DNA from: Ciona savignyi
Taxonomy: Eukaryota > Chordata > Ascidiacea > Phlebobranchia > Cionidae
Direction of reading: 5' to 3'
Length of the DNA stretch: 64,000 nucleotides
Assembly (NCBI GenBank): GCA_000149265.1
Contig: CH002597.1
Location: 154,682-218,681, forward strand
The first letter of the stretch is position 1, and each line of letters starts with the position of its first letter. The position numbers and the translations under genes were made by a program. Positions 41,614 to 54,644 of this stretch are shown here, piece by piece. Under the pieces are notes generated by a model. That model searched no databases. It was not told the origin of the DNA and was given only the letters and a program-made list of their open reading frames with translations.

Positions 41614-44600
41614 AGTGATGTAGTAATATATTGCATAGAATTATAACAAAAATTATCCTGTGGAACTACGTTGAGTATTATAGCGTATCTAAGTAATGTG
41701 TGTCAACTGTACCTATAAAACGACAGCGTTTCGTTAAAAGCGTGTAATTTAATAGGTTGTACTCTGCTTGTAAATTGTAAAAGGTATTTATCTCTGTTTG
41801 GCTTTGTATTTGCCCCACAGGCATCATGTAACCATACTCTATAGTGACCTTACTAACTCAATAAGATGTTGACTTTGTAACTAACAAACATGTTAATAAA
41901 CATTATACTGAAATATGAATTGGGTTTTAAAACCAAAAGTAGTAGTCAGAAGCAGTATATCAGTGGCTAATAATAAAGTAGAGTAACAGGCTATAAGGAT
42001 CACCAGCAGGTAACAGGTAGCCCAATGACAAAGCGTGACCACCTATACTATCGAAGATCACTAAATATAAGTATTGCGAGTTGCACTAATTAATAAAATG
42101 TAATCAATATTTATTTTACTATCTTGTTTTTGTTGGGCAACGTATTTCTATTAATTTTTCCATGAACGCCATTCTCTTGCACAACGCATACTACATAAAA
42201 AAGTTAGCGGTTGTCCCTTAGCCAGATCCATAGCATCGATGTTGTTCATGGGCTACAACAGCCTTGCCAAAGTTTACCATATTATTATGAGAACATTTTT
42301 TGCCTGGTCAAGTTTTCATCCCATGATGGGCTTGTCTGCCTGCAGAAAAACATGGTCAAAATGAGTTTTATAAATAATGGTGACTAAAACGTGGTTGATA
42401 CTACCGGGTTAACCTTGTGTTTTAACTTATACTTACCAACAGGATTTGGTTATATGTTTTCTACGATTGCTTTTGAATAATAATTAATAGCCGCAAACTA
42501 AACAAAAATATATTTCACACATGTCAGGCCTTCGCCGACTTCAAGTTTACAGCATGGGTTACTAGAGTTCATACGGTTTACAATAGTCTGTAACAAATAT
42601 TGCTGTCGGTAAACTTGTGTCTCGTTCAAGTTCCAAACGCTCTTATCGTGTGTAACATATACTATTATTGAACAGGAATAACAAGTCTATTAACTCACGT
42701 ACCCAGCAACCTTTTCTGCTTGCAAAAAACAAATTACATATATATTCAGTGTGTAAATTATCCCAATTCTGGTTAAGAACCCTGCTTGTATAAATATTTA
42801 GAACACAAAATGTGTTTTACAAATAGTGGCAGTTAAACACTGGGGGACACTTTCTAGTATTTACACTTTTAAGGGATTTTAATTAAAAGGGGTTTCACTT
42901 GTTAAAGCGGGTGTTTAGTGTCCACTGTTTATTAGTACATTTTATACATGCAAAACTTCGTTTTTAATTTGTGAATGAATAATCATTTATAGTCTCGAAA
43001 TATTTTCCGCTAAAAGACGATCGCCGCCCAAAACGCGGAGCATAGGCAGCTGTACATTTCTAAATAATTTCTATTTGACCATCACATTTATTCGCAACTA
43101 GTGAAACTAGTGCCAGGGTAACTGCAAAATGGCAGAATAGCATGATAGAATGTGAATAGACACAGTACCGAAGGCCAGATTCAAGGACGGGTAAATAGCT
43201 ATGTCAACATTACTATGTTTGTAAAGCACCTGGTCAACTAGGTACATTTAGAATTCTTAGCACATTTATAAAAGGGATAAAGAGGTATAAAAGTAATGCG
43301 CCTAAGCTTTTATATTTTTTATGTATTTAAAAAAATCACTCTGATATTTACGGGAATTCCTCGCCAAATTCTACCTCTTTACTACACATTGGTGTAATTC
43401 AACATGTGATGGAAAATCGCTTGTTGTGTTGTTACGCCTCCGATTATCGATTGTCTCGAAGATTAATGAATGCACTGTTATACGATTAAAATGTGTCTAC
43501 TGTTTTTTTACCCATTTGTCCATTAATGCGCTGGGTTCGAGCAACACGCTTCGTATAGTACTAACAAAAACATATTTTTCAGATTTTCTTCCCCTAGTTT
43601 GTTAGAGGTTTTATTTATTTTCAATATAAATCATACGTTTCATTATATCCATTGATTTTTGATTTGTCTCTCCCAGTTTTTCTCTGCGCTCAATAGAAAA
43701 TGATCAGAAACTAGTCATTTATAATCAGAAACTAGTCATTTATAATCAGAAACTAGTCATTTATATTTAGTTGTCCAAATTCTCTCACTTTTTTCAATTT
43801 GATTATTTATGCTATTAACCAAACCGTAATTTTTTGTTTTTTTTAGGTCAGTTTAGGTAAAAAAGAGAACCTCAATTTTAACAGCTATAGAAACTTATAA
43901 TTTTATATAATGACCAATAACAATGACCATTTGGTTGAGTAAGAGTGATATTTATTTATATAGTATTCTATGATATTACTGGACGGCCCTTTTCCGTGCT
44001 CGTAAACGGGGCTTGTTTAACAATTTTTTTTCTATTTTTTTTATCTACACGTATAACGTATCACACGCTTCTACTTTGCATCCAAATAAATGATTTGTTT
44101 TAGGTGTATTTAGACGTGACCGCCAAAAAATAAAATTATATAAAAAAAATTAAATTCTAAAAAAAAGGAATATAACAAAATTATAACACTCACTCATCGA
44201 AATAATTTAATTAAAACATTGTATTTGTGAGGTATACAAAGCACTTAGTCGTAAAAATTATAACACGGTCTGACGCGGTAGAATGGTTAACGATCCCTGC
44301 TATGTACCAGAGTAACCCGCATGAACTATAGTAACCCGTAACTTACCTTGAAAACGCCCATTTGAACGTGCGTGCGCATTTGTTTATTCAATAAATAAAC
44401 CGATTACTTTGTTGGTTTATTTATTGTCACAATTGCACTGCAAATTAGCATTAATTTTTCCTTAATCGAAGTTTAAAGTTGTCAAGGTTAATATAGGTCA
44501 AACAAAATACCTGTGGCTGGGGGCTTTGGCTTTGTTTAGGCCAACAGCTGCCTTTGGAAACTACCTTTTTCCCGCGTATTATGCAAGGCTGGCGTAAATG

Positions 44601-45814
44601 GACCAAAACGCTTAGAAATGTGGTGAGAAAGCAATAGTACTTAGTTTTGTTCTATTAAATAATATATACTGGTAAAAGTATAATATTTTAGAAAATAGTA
44701 GCTTGATATATTTTTCCACATTAGCATACATGTATACTTTCCCAAGCAGTGCAGAAGGATGTTTGGTATTTTATTCCAGTGACGTAATTCTCTCCTTTAC
44801 TACCGGCAGAAAAGAAAAAATAATTCCAAGGCCAAGCATAACCAGTGACAAAGAAGAGATCTTGTACATAATGCTGTAGTTCGTTCAGCAAATTTAGATT
44901 GCTGATTTGCAATGGGGCTAGTTAGGGTGATTTTTAAATGCCACTTCAATATAGCGGCTGCACGTAAGAATGGAGTGTTTAGTACATAAAAAAGATAAAT
45001 CAGCAAGCCTTAATAAAAAGACCACCACCTATGCTAGGCTAGGTAAAAAACTTAAATAACACTCCTTTAGTGAAAAGTGGGTCAACGGTCGGTAACAAAG
45101 CTAGACAATGTCGGTTCTTGGCGGACAAAAGAGGGTAGTTTCCATGACGCATTTCGGTGAATACTTTTCTCATAAGAGGCTTAAAACACAATATACCTCT
45201 TTGCTTTATTTTCTGCGAAAACAAATAGGCTATTTGCGGATATTCTTGGCAATGGTGTGTATTTTTAACTTTGGCATTTTGAAAGTAATATTTAAATTAC
45301 CAAAATATTGGCAGAATATGCAGAAACTATAACAATAGAAGTGACAGTATCAATAACACGACCGACAGCATAAGTGCGAGGTTAATTTACGAACGCGTAC
45401 TTACTTTACCAACGCATCAGTATCACATTTCGAGTATTTACGTCATCGTGCGGAATAAATGTCCTCGCGTCATATAAATTAACAACACACTGTTTTTACT
45501 GAAATGTGACATTGATTACATATTCGTATTTAACAGTCCAATAATTTGCACAATTTGCTAACCGGCAGAACAAAATTGTTTTATATGTATATTCGTGCAA
45601 GAAGGTTTCAGTATATTTTTATTCCAGTTTTTTTATGTGGGAAATGGTTTTCTCGTATTGTAGGACTATCGAAAAGCGTTAAGTACATGTTTATTTAACC
45701 GATCATCGAAGCATGGTATATTGGATCCTTATACCTAATACTGTCAAATGAATGTGTTATGCCCAATATTTATTTTCTACATTGTCATTCAGGTCGAACT
45801 ATAAGCTAGCTAAT
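41614..45814. other. Upstream of P450 copy 1: no gene seen
   Basis: AT-rich. From about 42.70 kb onward, stretches match the region upstream of P450 copy 2, in partly rearranged order: 42.70-42.87 with 52.34-52.50; 44.72-45.00 with 53.27-53.57 and partly 52.53-52.68; 45.06-45.18 with 53.63-53.74; 45.42-45.66 with 57.15-57.36. The open frames inside it (for example 44721-45006 minus) are these repeats. Confidence 0.6.
43703..43765. repeat. 21-bp tandem repeat, three exact units
   Basis: ATCAGAAACTAGTCATTTATA repeated three times without change. Confidence 0.95.
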
Positions 45815-48800
45815 ATGGCTCTGTTCGAAATATGTCAAGGCTACACGACAAGTATTCTAGTAGTACTGCTTGCAGTTATGATGATATATCGTTGGCATAA
45901 GCAGAAATACAAGAACCTTCCGCCAGGACCAACGGGTGTACCTATTCTTGGTTGTCTTCCTTTTATGGACACGCTAGCAGAGTTGACTTTCACGAAATGG
46001 TCCAAGAAGTACGGTCCGATATTCACAGTTTACCTTGGACAGACACGTATTGTGGTCTTGAATAGTTACGAAGCGATCGAGGAAGTACGAGTTTTGTTTA
46101 CACGATCTAGTTACATATAAACGCATATTTAATGTCACGCCGAATTTTTATCATTTTACACAAATATGACCTAAAGTGTGGCCAAATGGTTTACGCCACA
46201 ATTAGATATACAAAAACTGTCTTAGCTACGAGACTATCATGGCTTCGAAACTTAGTCCGGTAAAACAAAAGTAAAAAACAAGACAATCGCTGGCTTCGTG
46301 TCCAATAGGGCGAACTTAAGCGGACATCGCGTGTACAGCTGATCAATGGTTTAAACTCAATAATAATCACCATACTAAAGCACATCCTATAACTTGACAG
46401 TGGGCAAGAGGTAATCGAAGCAGCCATTGTGATATTGCCCCTTTGCCTTCCTATTTGCGGAGATAAAAATGAATATCCTAAATCATCATAAAGTTTATCA
46501 TGTACTTTTTAAGCTTAAGTGTCTAACAAACTTGTAGTTTTCTGTTAAAGTCGGAACTTATCGTTTGAAAACTATCGTTTAAAAACTATGTTTAAGTATC
46601 AGGACATGTTGGGTATAAAGTATGACCTAATTTATTTCTTTACAGGCTTTGATCAACCAGGGAGACAAGTTTAACGGTCGCGTCCACAACTTTTTCACCA
46701 ATTTTTCGAACAATGGTCACGGGTTATTCTTTATTGACGGAGAAAAGTGGACCATTCAACGAAAGTTCGGAACTAGGGCTCTAGCCGGGTAGATTTGGTT
46801 GTTTTATTAAGCATCCTTAATAAATGTGCTTTGACTTTCAAAACAAAATTCAAAACATAAAGTCATATTAGTTCAAAGTTACTAAACATTCTGTTTGAAT
46901 AAAAAACTGTCGATGTCAAAAAAAATAGTGTAAACAGGCTATTGAATTCCGATTTTACATTACATTGTAGGCATATATATATATAAAGTCATTAAGCCCG
47001 CTTTTATGCAAAATATACAGGCAATTTATCTCATTTGTTCTGCTACATTGACTTGTAGAAGTAAGTTCTGGCAAGGCAGTGCTGGGTTCGAATTTCATTT
47101 ACACTAACTATCTTAAAGGGCATTTTCTATAGATCTAAATTGAAGTGTATCGTTTAAACAGGTTGTATCAAATATACAACGCAATGCAATACTTTACAAT
47201 CGTTTTTCCGTCTTTCAGGGTTATCTTCTTGTGTCAATATTTTTAAAATACAAAGTAGGATAAGCTAAAATAACTCCTAGCCGATTTAAAAATCATGTTT
47301 CATTTTTGCGTCACTAGTTCTAATTTAATATTTCTACTATTTCTTCCACTAGGGCTGGAGTGTACGGCAAAACATACGAACAACGAGTACTAGAAGAAGC
47401 TGCCCATCTTATCGAAGTGTTTCGCTCAAAAGATGAAAAACCATTTAGCATTGAGGTAAACTATTAAGTTAAAAAACACAATACACTTTTGCAAACGTTT
47501 TTTGGAGATTAAATTATTCCTAAAATCAAATTTAAAAACAAACGCCTACTAAAACAAAAGCCTACAACTCGAAACAAACGCCTACAACTCTTTGAATTGG
47601 CCTCTCTGTTAGTCTGGTGGTTAAGGCGGGCAACACTTAAAGAAGGAAAAGCTAGAAGGAGTGGAGGAGGGAAACTGCACACTATAATGAAGATAAAAAC
47701 ATTAGAGTTATTTTGAAACATAAGGTTAGAGTTAGGGTTAGTTCTGGGGTTGAGGTTAGTGTTTAGGGCAGGGTTTAAATTAGTTTTCGTAATTTTAGTG
47801 TGCAGTTTCCCTCCTTTCCGCTTTTCCTCCATTTAGTGTTGCCTGCCTCTCTGTGGTGAATATTAAAATAACACATTTACTGTTAACTCGTGTAGGTACC
47901 ACTGATATCTGCGGTGGCGAACGTCATCAACGGAATCACCATTCAAGAGAAATGCAACGAAGAAGGGAACGAAAGGTTACAAGCTTATGTCATGGAAGTT
48001 ATTGAAGGGTGAGACTCGTAACTAAGAATGGTGGGTTAGGATATTCATGTTTATCCCGTGAATGTGAAAACCAAGGGGATAAATACACGNNNNNNNNNNN
48101 NNNNNNNNNNNNNNNNNNNNNNNNNNNNNNNNNNNNNNNNNNNNNNNNNNNNNNNNNNNNNNNNNNNNNNNNNNNNNNNNNNNNNNNNNAAGCGGATGAA
48201 TACCACACATGCGCAGTAGAATAGCGATGCAATTTTATTTATGGTGGGCAATAAATATATTTAGTAGTAAACTCATCCTCTTAGCAGTACCGAAACAAAT
48301 CATTTAACTTAAATCACACCAATTTATATTTTTCTGGAGAAAATGACACCCCCTGCCAATGCGCATGCGCACACATCGAATTTAAAATAACATTTTCCAG
48401 CAACTAACAACACATTTCGTTTAAATAACACCAAGGTTGCGGTTAATCCATTTGAATTTACAAATTGAGATCTGGTAACCAAACTGGCTCGATAGTGTCC
48501 GGTATGAACATTCATAAATATAATGTAACGATAAATGTGATTTCTGACTTTTAGGTTCCGACGAGACGGCATTTTATACTCCCTTCTCCTTGTAATGCCA
48601 TGGTGTCGGTTTATCCCGTTTATGAAGAAACGCATGAAGGTTATGAGTGAAGGAATCCGCCTTGGCAACGGTAAATCACCTTTTAGAAAAGTACGCTTAT
48701 ACCCCCTGAGTCATTTATATCCCCGTGGTCGAAATGCGCAGGGGTCGTTATCGCACGGGAAATCGACCAATTACCGTCTGCCCAAACTCCAGTTACCGGA

Positions 48801-51346
48801 GCCATTTCACTGTCTTGGAAACTATAAAAACATTGCTATATTTTTCGTTGTTAAACCGGTCAAATAAATAGTTTTCTGCAACGCCGTCAAAGTACAATGC
48901 TGAGCTCATTTGCTCAAGTCTGCCCAAAACCGAACGGTTAATGAATCGAAACCGGCTGCTGAGTAGTCCGTTCTTTACTTGGAAATGGCACTTACCGAAC
49001 ATTGATTTAATATAATATACAACACACAGCTATAGCTTTTATTGTCCGCTTGATCACTCTTCTTTTTTCCATCCACATGGCTAATATCAGAATGTGTTAT
49101 GCATATTTTCAAAAGCCTCTAAGTGCAAACAAATAACGGCCTAAATAAACAAAATAATGCTATGTAAATAAAACTGTAGTCATGTATAAAGGTAAACCAC
49201 ACTTGTCTCTTTATCAATGTATATATAGATCTTATTCTGAAGAAAATGTAACAATCCCAGTGTTTAAATTACAAATGCATATTTTCCAAGACATATTTGC
49301 TACTGCAATTGAGCAGCATGAAAAACACCATGACGCAGCTCACCCACGTGACCTGGTCGATCTCTTTATTAATGAAATGCAGCGAAATCGTCGTACCTTC
49401 GAGGTAGGTCTTAATCAGCCATTTTACCATTTCCTCTCAACTAAAAAGTAAACCTTCAAATCCGAAGCAAACACTGTTTATATTTTTCTGATTTACCTCG
49501 GTCACAGGCATGTCTGGTCGCCAGGTCATTTGTAAGAAAGGAATATACAATCCGGTTTAAATTTTCATTAATGCAGTTAGATTAGTAAACAGAAGTAATT
49601 TTGTCATTTTAGCCGATATCTTCGAACTAGAAAGAAATATTTATTTCAAATTTTTAAAACTTTTTTTTATATTTTAGTATAATTTTTAGTACGAACAAAA
49701 AAATTTAGTACGAAGAAAAAAGATGCAAACGTTCCAGAACGATCTTTAACCCTTTTCCGGGTAATCACCTGAAACTAAACCCCATTAAAACTAGTGATTG
49801 ATCTCGCTTACGTTCCATATGAAAATAAAGAAATGTTAAATGAAGTTAAAATTTCTAAAAAATGGACTATAATATGATTTCAACTTTTTAGCGATTTCAA
49901 GCTAACAATACTTTAATCAAATTCATTTCAGAAAACGCAACTCCAGTACTTCCTAAAGGATCTCTTTGCAGCTGGAACTGAGACAAGCACTAGCACCATC
50001 ATCTGGGCACTTTATTACCTCATTAGGCATCCTGAAATACAGGACAAGGTGCATCGGGAAATTGATGCCGAACTTGGTAAGGCGCGCAGTTGGGCTTCAG
50101 TTTACCACCGTCAGATTACCATAGCTATTTCAGTGTGTTGTGTATAATTAGGACGTTTCTTTAGTTTAAGTAGAAGCCATTAATTCACTAAGTTTAGGCG
50201 ATGTTCGGTAAGTGCCTTACCCAAGGTCACAACCGACTGGCAAGCCATCAGTTTCAAATCTGCAACCCTTTGCTGAAAGGCGACGCACTAACCTACCTTC
50301 GATCACACTATCTTGTCATCCATTTTCCTGATTGCGAGTGTTTTAAAGGTCGGGAAGGAAAATTGTCACTGAAGACGAATCTTCCATACACCAAAGCAGT
50401 GTTGCAAGAAACCTACAGAATTCGGACAGTGACGCCTTTGGCTATACCCAGACGAACAAGAGAGGACGTAAACTTGATGGGATACTCCATCCCTAAAGAC
50501 ACACAGGTAATATAAATTTTCCGAGATGTATTGCAAGTAAAATAAATGTGTAAAGTTCAAATGTATGGGATATTCATGTTTTATTCCCGTGAATGCAAAA
50601 ACGCGGGTAAGCTACCATTAAGGTAATCGCTTACTTCGCATCGATTTACTGCAGCTTTTGCAATGTGCTGTATATGCATTACACTTTACCTTTTTCATAC
50701 AGTTACGCAATGTCAGCAATTCAAATAACACTACCGTCCAAACAGTGGCTGTTTGCCATTCAACAACTTTTTGGCTGCATTTGGACTACTACGTCCGTAT
50801 TATTTCAACTATTCGATTGGTAATTTAGCCAGCTGAATGATCATATAATATCCTGTGCAATTTGATGTTACCCCGTATTCTGACATAAAACCCCGAATAC
50901 GGTTATATGCAAAATTAGGAGTCATATACACCTGATCGACATCTTAATGTAAATGAAGCGAGATGAATAAATTATGAAACTTCCAAAAATTCTTTAAACG
51001 AGACAAATAAAACTCAATGTTAAATTTCCAACAGATAATTTCCAATCTATGGTGGGTTCACAACGATCCAGAACATTGGGACGAACCGGATGTTTTTAGA
51101 CCTGAACGACATCTTGACACGAATGGCAATCTTGTGATGTTAAACCGGGTGATTCCTTTCTCCATTGGCCCCAGAAATTGCTTAGGAGAGAACCTAGCCC
51201 GCATTGAGATATACCTCTTTCTGGTGTCGATTCTTCAAAAGTTTGTTGTCCTTCCAAACCCAGATGACCCTAATCCTCCGATGACTTGCAACCCGGGAGC
51301 GGTAAACGCACCAAGCAGTTACAACATTGTATTGAAGGAGAGATAA
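45815..51346 (+). CDS. Cytochrome P450, CYP2-clan type, copy 1 (intact)
   Basis: Nine phased exons: 45815-46084, 46646-46788, 47353-47455, 47896-48008, 48555-48670, 49291-49403, 49932-50076, 50349-50506, 51035-51346; 490 aa. The N-terminal membrane anchor (about 10-25) is followed by the proline hinge LPPGPTGVPILG. The I-helix oxygen-binding motif is AGTET (300-304), ExxR is E355-R358, then FRPERH (408-413) and the heme loop FSIGPRNCLGENLA with Cys436 as iron ligand. All standard P450 features are present and the length is normal. By family it is an ER-bound monooxygenase using NADPH-P450 reductase; the substrate cannot be told. Exon 8 uses an unusual acceptor (TTTTAAAG). The first donor is GTACGA. 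Confidence 0.93.
46177..46275 (+). mobile_element. SINE family A, diverged, in P450 intron 1
   Basis: GTGTGGCCAAATGGTTTACG, a shortened middle, CATGGCTTCGAAAC and CCGGTAAAACAAA. The matching intron of copy 2 lacks a clear counterpart apart from a few worn bases near 57.94-57.99 kb. Confidence 0.7.
46386..46482 (+). mobile_element. SINE family B fragment in P450 intron 1
   Basis: GACAGTGGGCAAGAGGTAATC and a GATAAAAATGAATATCCTAAATC tail match the SINE 3' part. Confidence 0.6.
47627..47845. mobile_element. MITE in P450 intron 3, copy 1 only
   Basis: Inverted arms of about 50 bp: left GGGCAACACTTAAAG ... GGGAAACTGCACACT, right AGTGTGCAGTTTCCC ... TTTAGTGTTGCC. The core GGTTAGGGTTAG-like run with TTAGTTCTGGGG and TTTAGGGCAGGG is shared with the elements at 21.6 and 32.1 kb. 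Intron 3 of P450 copy 2 has no such insert. Confidence 0.75.
48030..48089 (-). mobile_element. SINE family B, cut by an assembly gap
   Basis: GGATATTCATGTTTATCCC, GTGAATGTGAAAACCAAGG and GATAAATACACG run straight into N's; the rest of the element is not resolved. Confidence 0.75.
48090..48189. other. Assembly gap, 100 N
   Basis: Exactly 100 N in intron 4 of P450 copy 1, inside a SINE; a placeholder gap of unknown true length. Confidence 0.99.
50096..50296 (-). mobile_element. SINE family B, diverged, in P450 intron 7
   Basis: Reverse-strand body: TTACCACCGTCAGATTACC, AATTCACTAAGTTTAGGCG, CCTTACCCAAGGTCACAACCG, then the head GCTGAAAGGCGACGCACTAA. A counterpart lies in copy 2 at 62428-62582, so it predates the duplication. 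Confidence 0.7.
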
Positions 51347-52339
51347 ACGATAAGGTTATTCTAGCTGCTTTGTAAAATTTCGCATTTTAACTGTAATTAC
51401 GATGCTATCAATGCAAAACCACTGAAATTATTTTAACTAATGCCAACAATGTAAATATGTCGTATCGCCTTTCAATGCAAACAAATAGTATATTAATTCA
51501 AAACAATTGCCCATGTTAATAAAAAAAATCTTCAAAACACAAACTATATAAATAATCATCTAAAAACTAAGGGTACGGAAAGATTACCGTTATTTCCAAC
51601 GTTTAACCCGCTAAGATTACTCCTGAAACTAAAATAAACAGGGTTGTAATCAAGTTAACTTGACCAAATCACCGCATACGTAAGTCCAAGTTAGGCCAGG
51701 ATATTTTTTTATTTAAATTTAGGTCGAGCCCATGTCTTTATCATTGAAGTTTGATCAGGCTTCTTGGGATTTAAATTCGCTTTAGGTATTTGATCAGTTT
51801 GTTGAACTTGTTACTTTAACTTCGAACTTTATTGCAACATCGGTTAACCAAAGCCTGCAATAAATGGTAATGTGATTTACCATGTTTATACTATTTTGAC
51901 AAAATGAGGTAATTGAAGTCATTCTTGAGAGATATGGAGTAGGATTGGTTCTCGTAATTTTCTATGGCGATTCAACTTTCTGGGGTGATTTTTAAGCTGA
52001 CCGGTTGAAGGTGTACACTCTTGGAAGTTTCTTCTAAATCTGTTCGGGACAAATCACTTCTTTGGGACCATCGGAAAAATTGTCAACAGAGGTTTGGCCG
52101 ATGCATTATCTGTCAAAACTACATGCCCATCTGGTTTATCCATTAACTTCTTGGTGAAGTTCAAAATGAGACACATATTGTTTTATCCGTTTAATTTTTG
52201 TAATTTGTTAGACCACATGGTCTAGATATGCAGAAACCTAACTTTCTGGAATGCTGGAAAACATGGACATGGGGTGGACATATCTGACAATAACATATAT
52301 TGGTAATGAACATGGATAACAAAATCGGGATGTTACCTC
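51347..52339. other. P450 copy 1 3' flank and spacer
   Basis: Carries an AATAAA at 51518-51523, a candidate polyadenylation signal (the same place in copy 2 reads ATTAAA). After about 51.59 kb the sequence has no counterpart seen in the window. No gene seen. Confidence 0.5.
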
Positions 52340-52924
52340 AGGTACCCATGCGTTTATGCTTGCAGAAACAAACTAGAAACTCGGTATATAAAATACACAT
52401 TGTGGTTTGGGACCCTGCTCGCATGAATACATAGCATACAGAATGTGTTTTACAAATAGTGGTGGTTAAACACGGGGTTAACACTCTCTAGTTTTTAAAT
52501 GCAAATAAAAAAAGCAAACTGCCGGATCGCTGCGAGCGGAAGATGTTTGGTATTTCATTCTAGTGACGTAAATCTCTCCTTCACCAGTGACCCTATTCTC
52601 TCTTTCGCCACCGGCAGAACAAAAAAAATTTCAAGTTCTAGCATATACCCACTTACAAAGAAAAGAGCTCTTTGGTTTAATGGCAACTCTTTGGTTTAAT
52701 TTTTGCGAAAACATATATGCTATCTACGGATATTCTTGACAATGGTATGGCAATATCAATAACACGACCGATAGTATAAATGCAAGGTTAATTTAGGAAC
52801 GCGAACTTTATATACCAGCGCTTTTTTACGGTGACATTTTACTAGAAATATACGACACAACAGTAATGATAAATAGTATACAACAAAGCAATGTGTGGAC
52901 CGCCAGCAGCCGAACGGCCGAATG

Positions 52925-53140
52925 TCTTAAAAAAAGGTTATTCACATGTAAAGTGTTAAACAGATGCCCACTTTAATTTGTGGTTAAGTGACTTATTTTT
53001 GGATTTTGCGATAATTTTTTTTACGAATCTCTATAATTTAAGTACGAATCTCTATAACGAGGTTCCTAAAATTCAAGCATCGGATAATGTGTTGAACTTT
53101 ACAATTATATACCGCGTACACATAATAGGAGGCAATTTAC
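52925..53140. repeat. Local duplicate 1 of a 215-bp segment
   Basis: Runs from AAAAAAGGTTATTCACATG to ATAGGAGGCAATTTA. The same sequence lies at 53785-53804 plus 54437-54640, where it is split by a hAT-like element. This copy is the uninterrupted form. Confidence 0.88.
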
Positions 53141-53146
53141 GAGTTT

Positions 53147-53221
53147 GTTGACTTTTTTTTTTTAAGTTTCGAACCCATAATGGCTCGTCACAAGAAACGT
53201 TTTTTATAAGAGTCCACACGA
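53147..53221 (-). mobile_element. SINE family A, partial, minus
   Basis: AAGTTTCGAACCCATAATGGCTCGTCAC and TATAAGAGTCCACACGACG in reverse; the middle is deleted. The same truncated copy appears at 54645-54722 as part of the local duplication. Confidence 0.75.
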
Positions 53222-53804
53222 CGAATGTTTTAGAAATAGTAGCCTCATATCTTTGTTCACATTGGCCTACCCTACATGTATACTTTAGCAGTGCAAGAAG
53301 ATGTTTGGTATTTGATTCCAGTGACGTAATTCTCTCCTTCACCATTGACCCTATTCTCTCCTTCACCGCTGACTGAAAAAATAATTTCAAGGCCAAGCAT
53401 AACCGCTGACAAAGCAAAGAGCTTGCGCATAATGTGGTACTTCGTTCAGCAAATTTAGATTGTTGATTTGCAATGGGTTTAGTTAGGATGATTAGTAAAT
53501 GCCACTTTAATATAGCAACAGAACGTAAGAATGTAGTGTGTAGTGGATAATAAAGATAAATCAGCAAAAAGATCACCTTCTAGCTAGGCTAAAAAACTAA
53601 GTTAATAGGGTAAAAATACCCTAATAAAAAGTGGGTCAACGGTCGGTAACAAAGCTAGACAATGTCGTTGTTTTGCGGACAAAGGAAGGTAGTTTCCATG
53701 ATGCATTTCGTTGAAACATTTTTTATAACAGGCTTAAAACACAATTTTCATCTTTATGTTTAATTTCTGCAAAAACATATAAAAAAGGTTATTCACATGT
53801 AAAG

Positions 53805-54436
53805 CAGGGTTGCCAGACAGAAAATCCGCCTTGCGGCCAAACTGTTTTTGCTTTACGGCCAGAATTCGGCCAATTTGTATCAAGTGCAAAATTAACTATT
53901 TAATTTAGCCAATTGGGCTATTTATCTCTTTATTTGTTCAAAAATAGTAAAATTTGAATTCCCTTCAGATTTGTTGAACCCATTCAAATACTATACGATA
54001 GGAGGATATTCATGTTTATCCCCGTGAATAGAAAAAAAAACAAAGGGGGTTAACATACGGGCAATCGTCAGATCACCTCGCGCCCACCGTCGGCTTACCG
54101 TTGATATTGCCGTGTGTTGTGTATGAATCATACGTTCCTTCAATTTGGTAGAACCCATTAATCTGCTGGGTTCAGGCAATGTCCGTAAAGTGCCTTGCCC
54201 AAGAATACAACCGACTAGCTAGCGACCAGTTTCGCACCTGCAACCTTTCGGTTGAAAGGCGCCGCACATATTTTTTTCTTTTATTTCTATTGTAGCGTAA
54301 AAATAATATGACTCTTCGGCAAACAATTAACACTATGCTTAAACGGCCAAATTCGGCCAGATTTTTCCGCACGGCCAAACTATTTATTTTGCGTCCGGGA
54401 CGATTTTGGTAAGAAAAATGCCAAATGGCAACCCTG
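53805..54436. mobile_element. hAT-like element with target-site duplication and nested SINE
   Basis: Ends CAGGGTTGCCA and TGGCAACCCTG are inverted repeats of hAT type. The flanking 8-mers are ATGTAAAG (53797-53804) and ATGCAAAG (54437-54444). The second duplicate at about 52.94 kb shows the empty site with a single ATGTAAAG. Sub-terminal arms share CGGCCAAACT and GGCCGAATT-like motifs in inverse order. A SINE B lies inside. No transposase is seen. Confidence 0.9.
54002..54266 (-). mobile_element. SINE family B, near full length, nested in the hAT element
   Basis: From the tail GATATTCATGTTTATCCCC through GATCACCTCGCGCCCACCG and GCTGGGTTCAGGCAATGTCC to the head CGGTTGAAAGGCGCCGCAC. It is well preserved, so it is among the younger copies. 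Confidence 0.88.
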
Positions 54437-54644
54437 ATGCAAAGTGCTAAACAGATGCCCACTTTAATTTGTGGTTAAGTGACTTATTTTTGGATTTTGC
54501 GATAATTTTTTTACGAATCTCTATAATTTAAGTACAAGTCTCTATAACGAGGTTCCTAAAATTCAAGCATCCGATAATTTGTTGAACTTTACAATTATAT
54601 ACCGCGTGCACATAATAGGAGGCAATTTATTACGAGTTTGTTGA

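Larger units (their letters stand above)
42700..51590. repeat. Segmental duplication, block A
   Basis: Carries P450 copy 1 and its flanks. Exons, many intron segments and 250 bp of 3' flank correspond to block B (52340 to the window end). Limits are approximate because both blocks have later insertions. Confidence 0.8.

Noticed and set aside
43703..43765. CRISPR-like regular repeat
   Set aside because: Three exact units without spacers in animal DNA; a plain tandem repeat.
44265..44360. Possible further SINE A copy (ACGCGGTAGAATGGTTAACG)
   Set aside because: Only the A-box-like part matches; no B box, tail or flanking repeat.
44721..45006. Overlapping minus-strand frames upstream of P450 copy 1
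   Set aside because: The same sequence recurs at 53.07-53.58 kb as a duplicated non-coding block; no protein features.
47509..47832. 107-codon minus-strand frame with Asn/Thr repeats
   Set aside because: Lies within the MITE core and arms in P450 intron 3.
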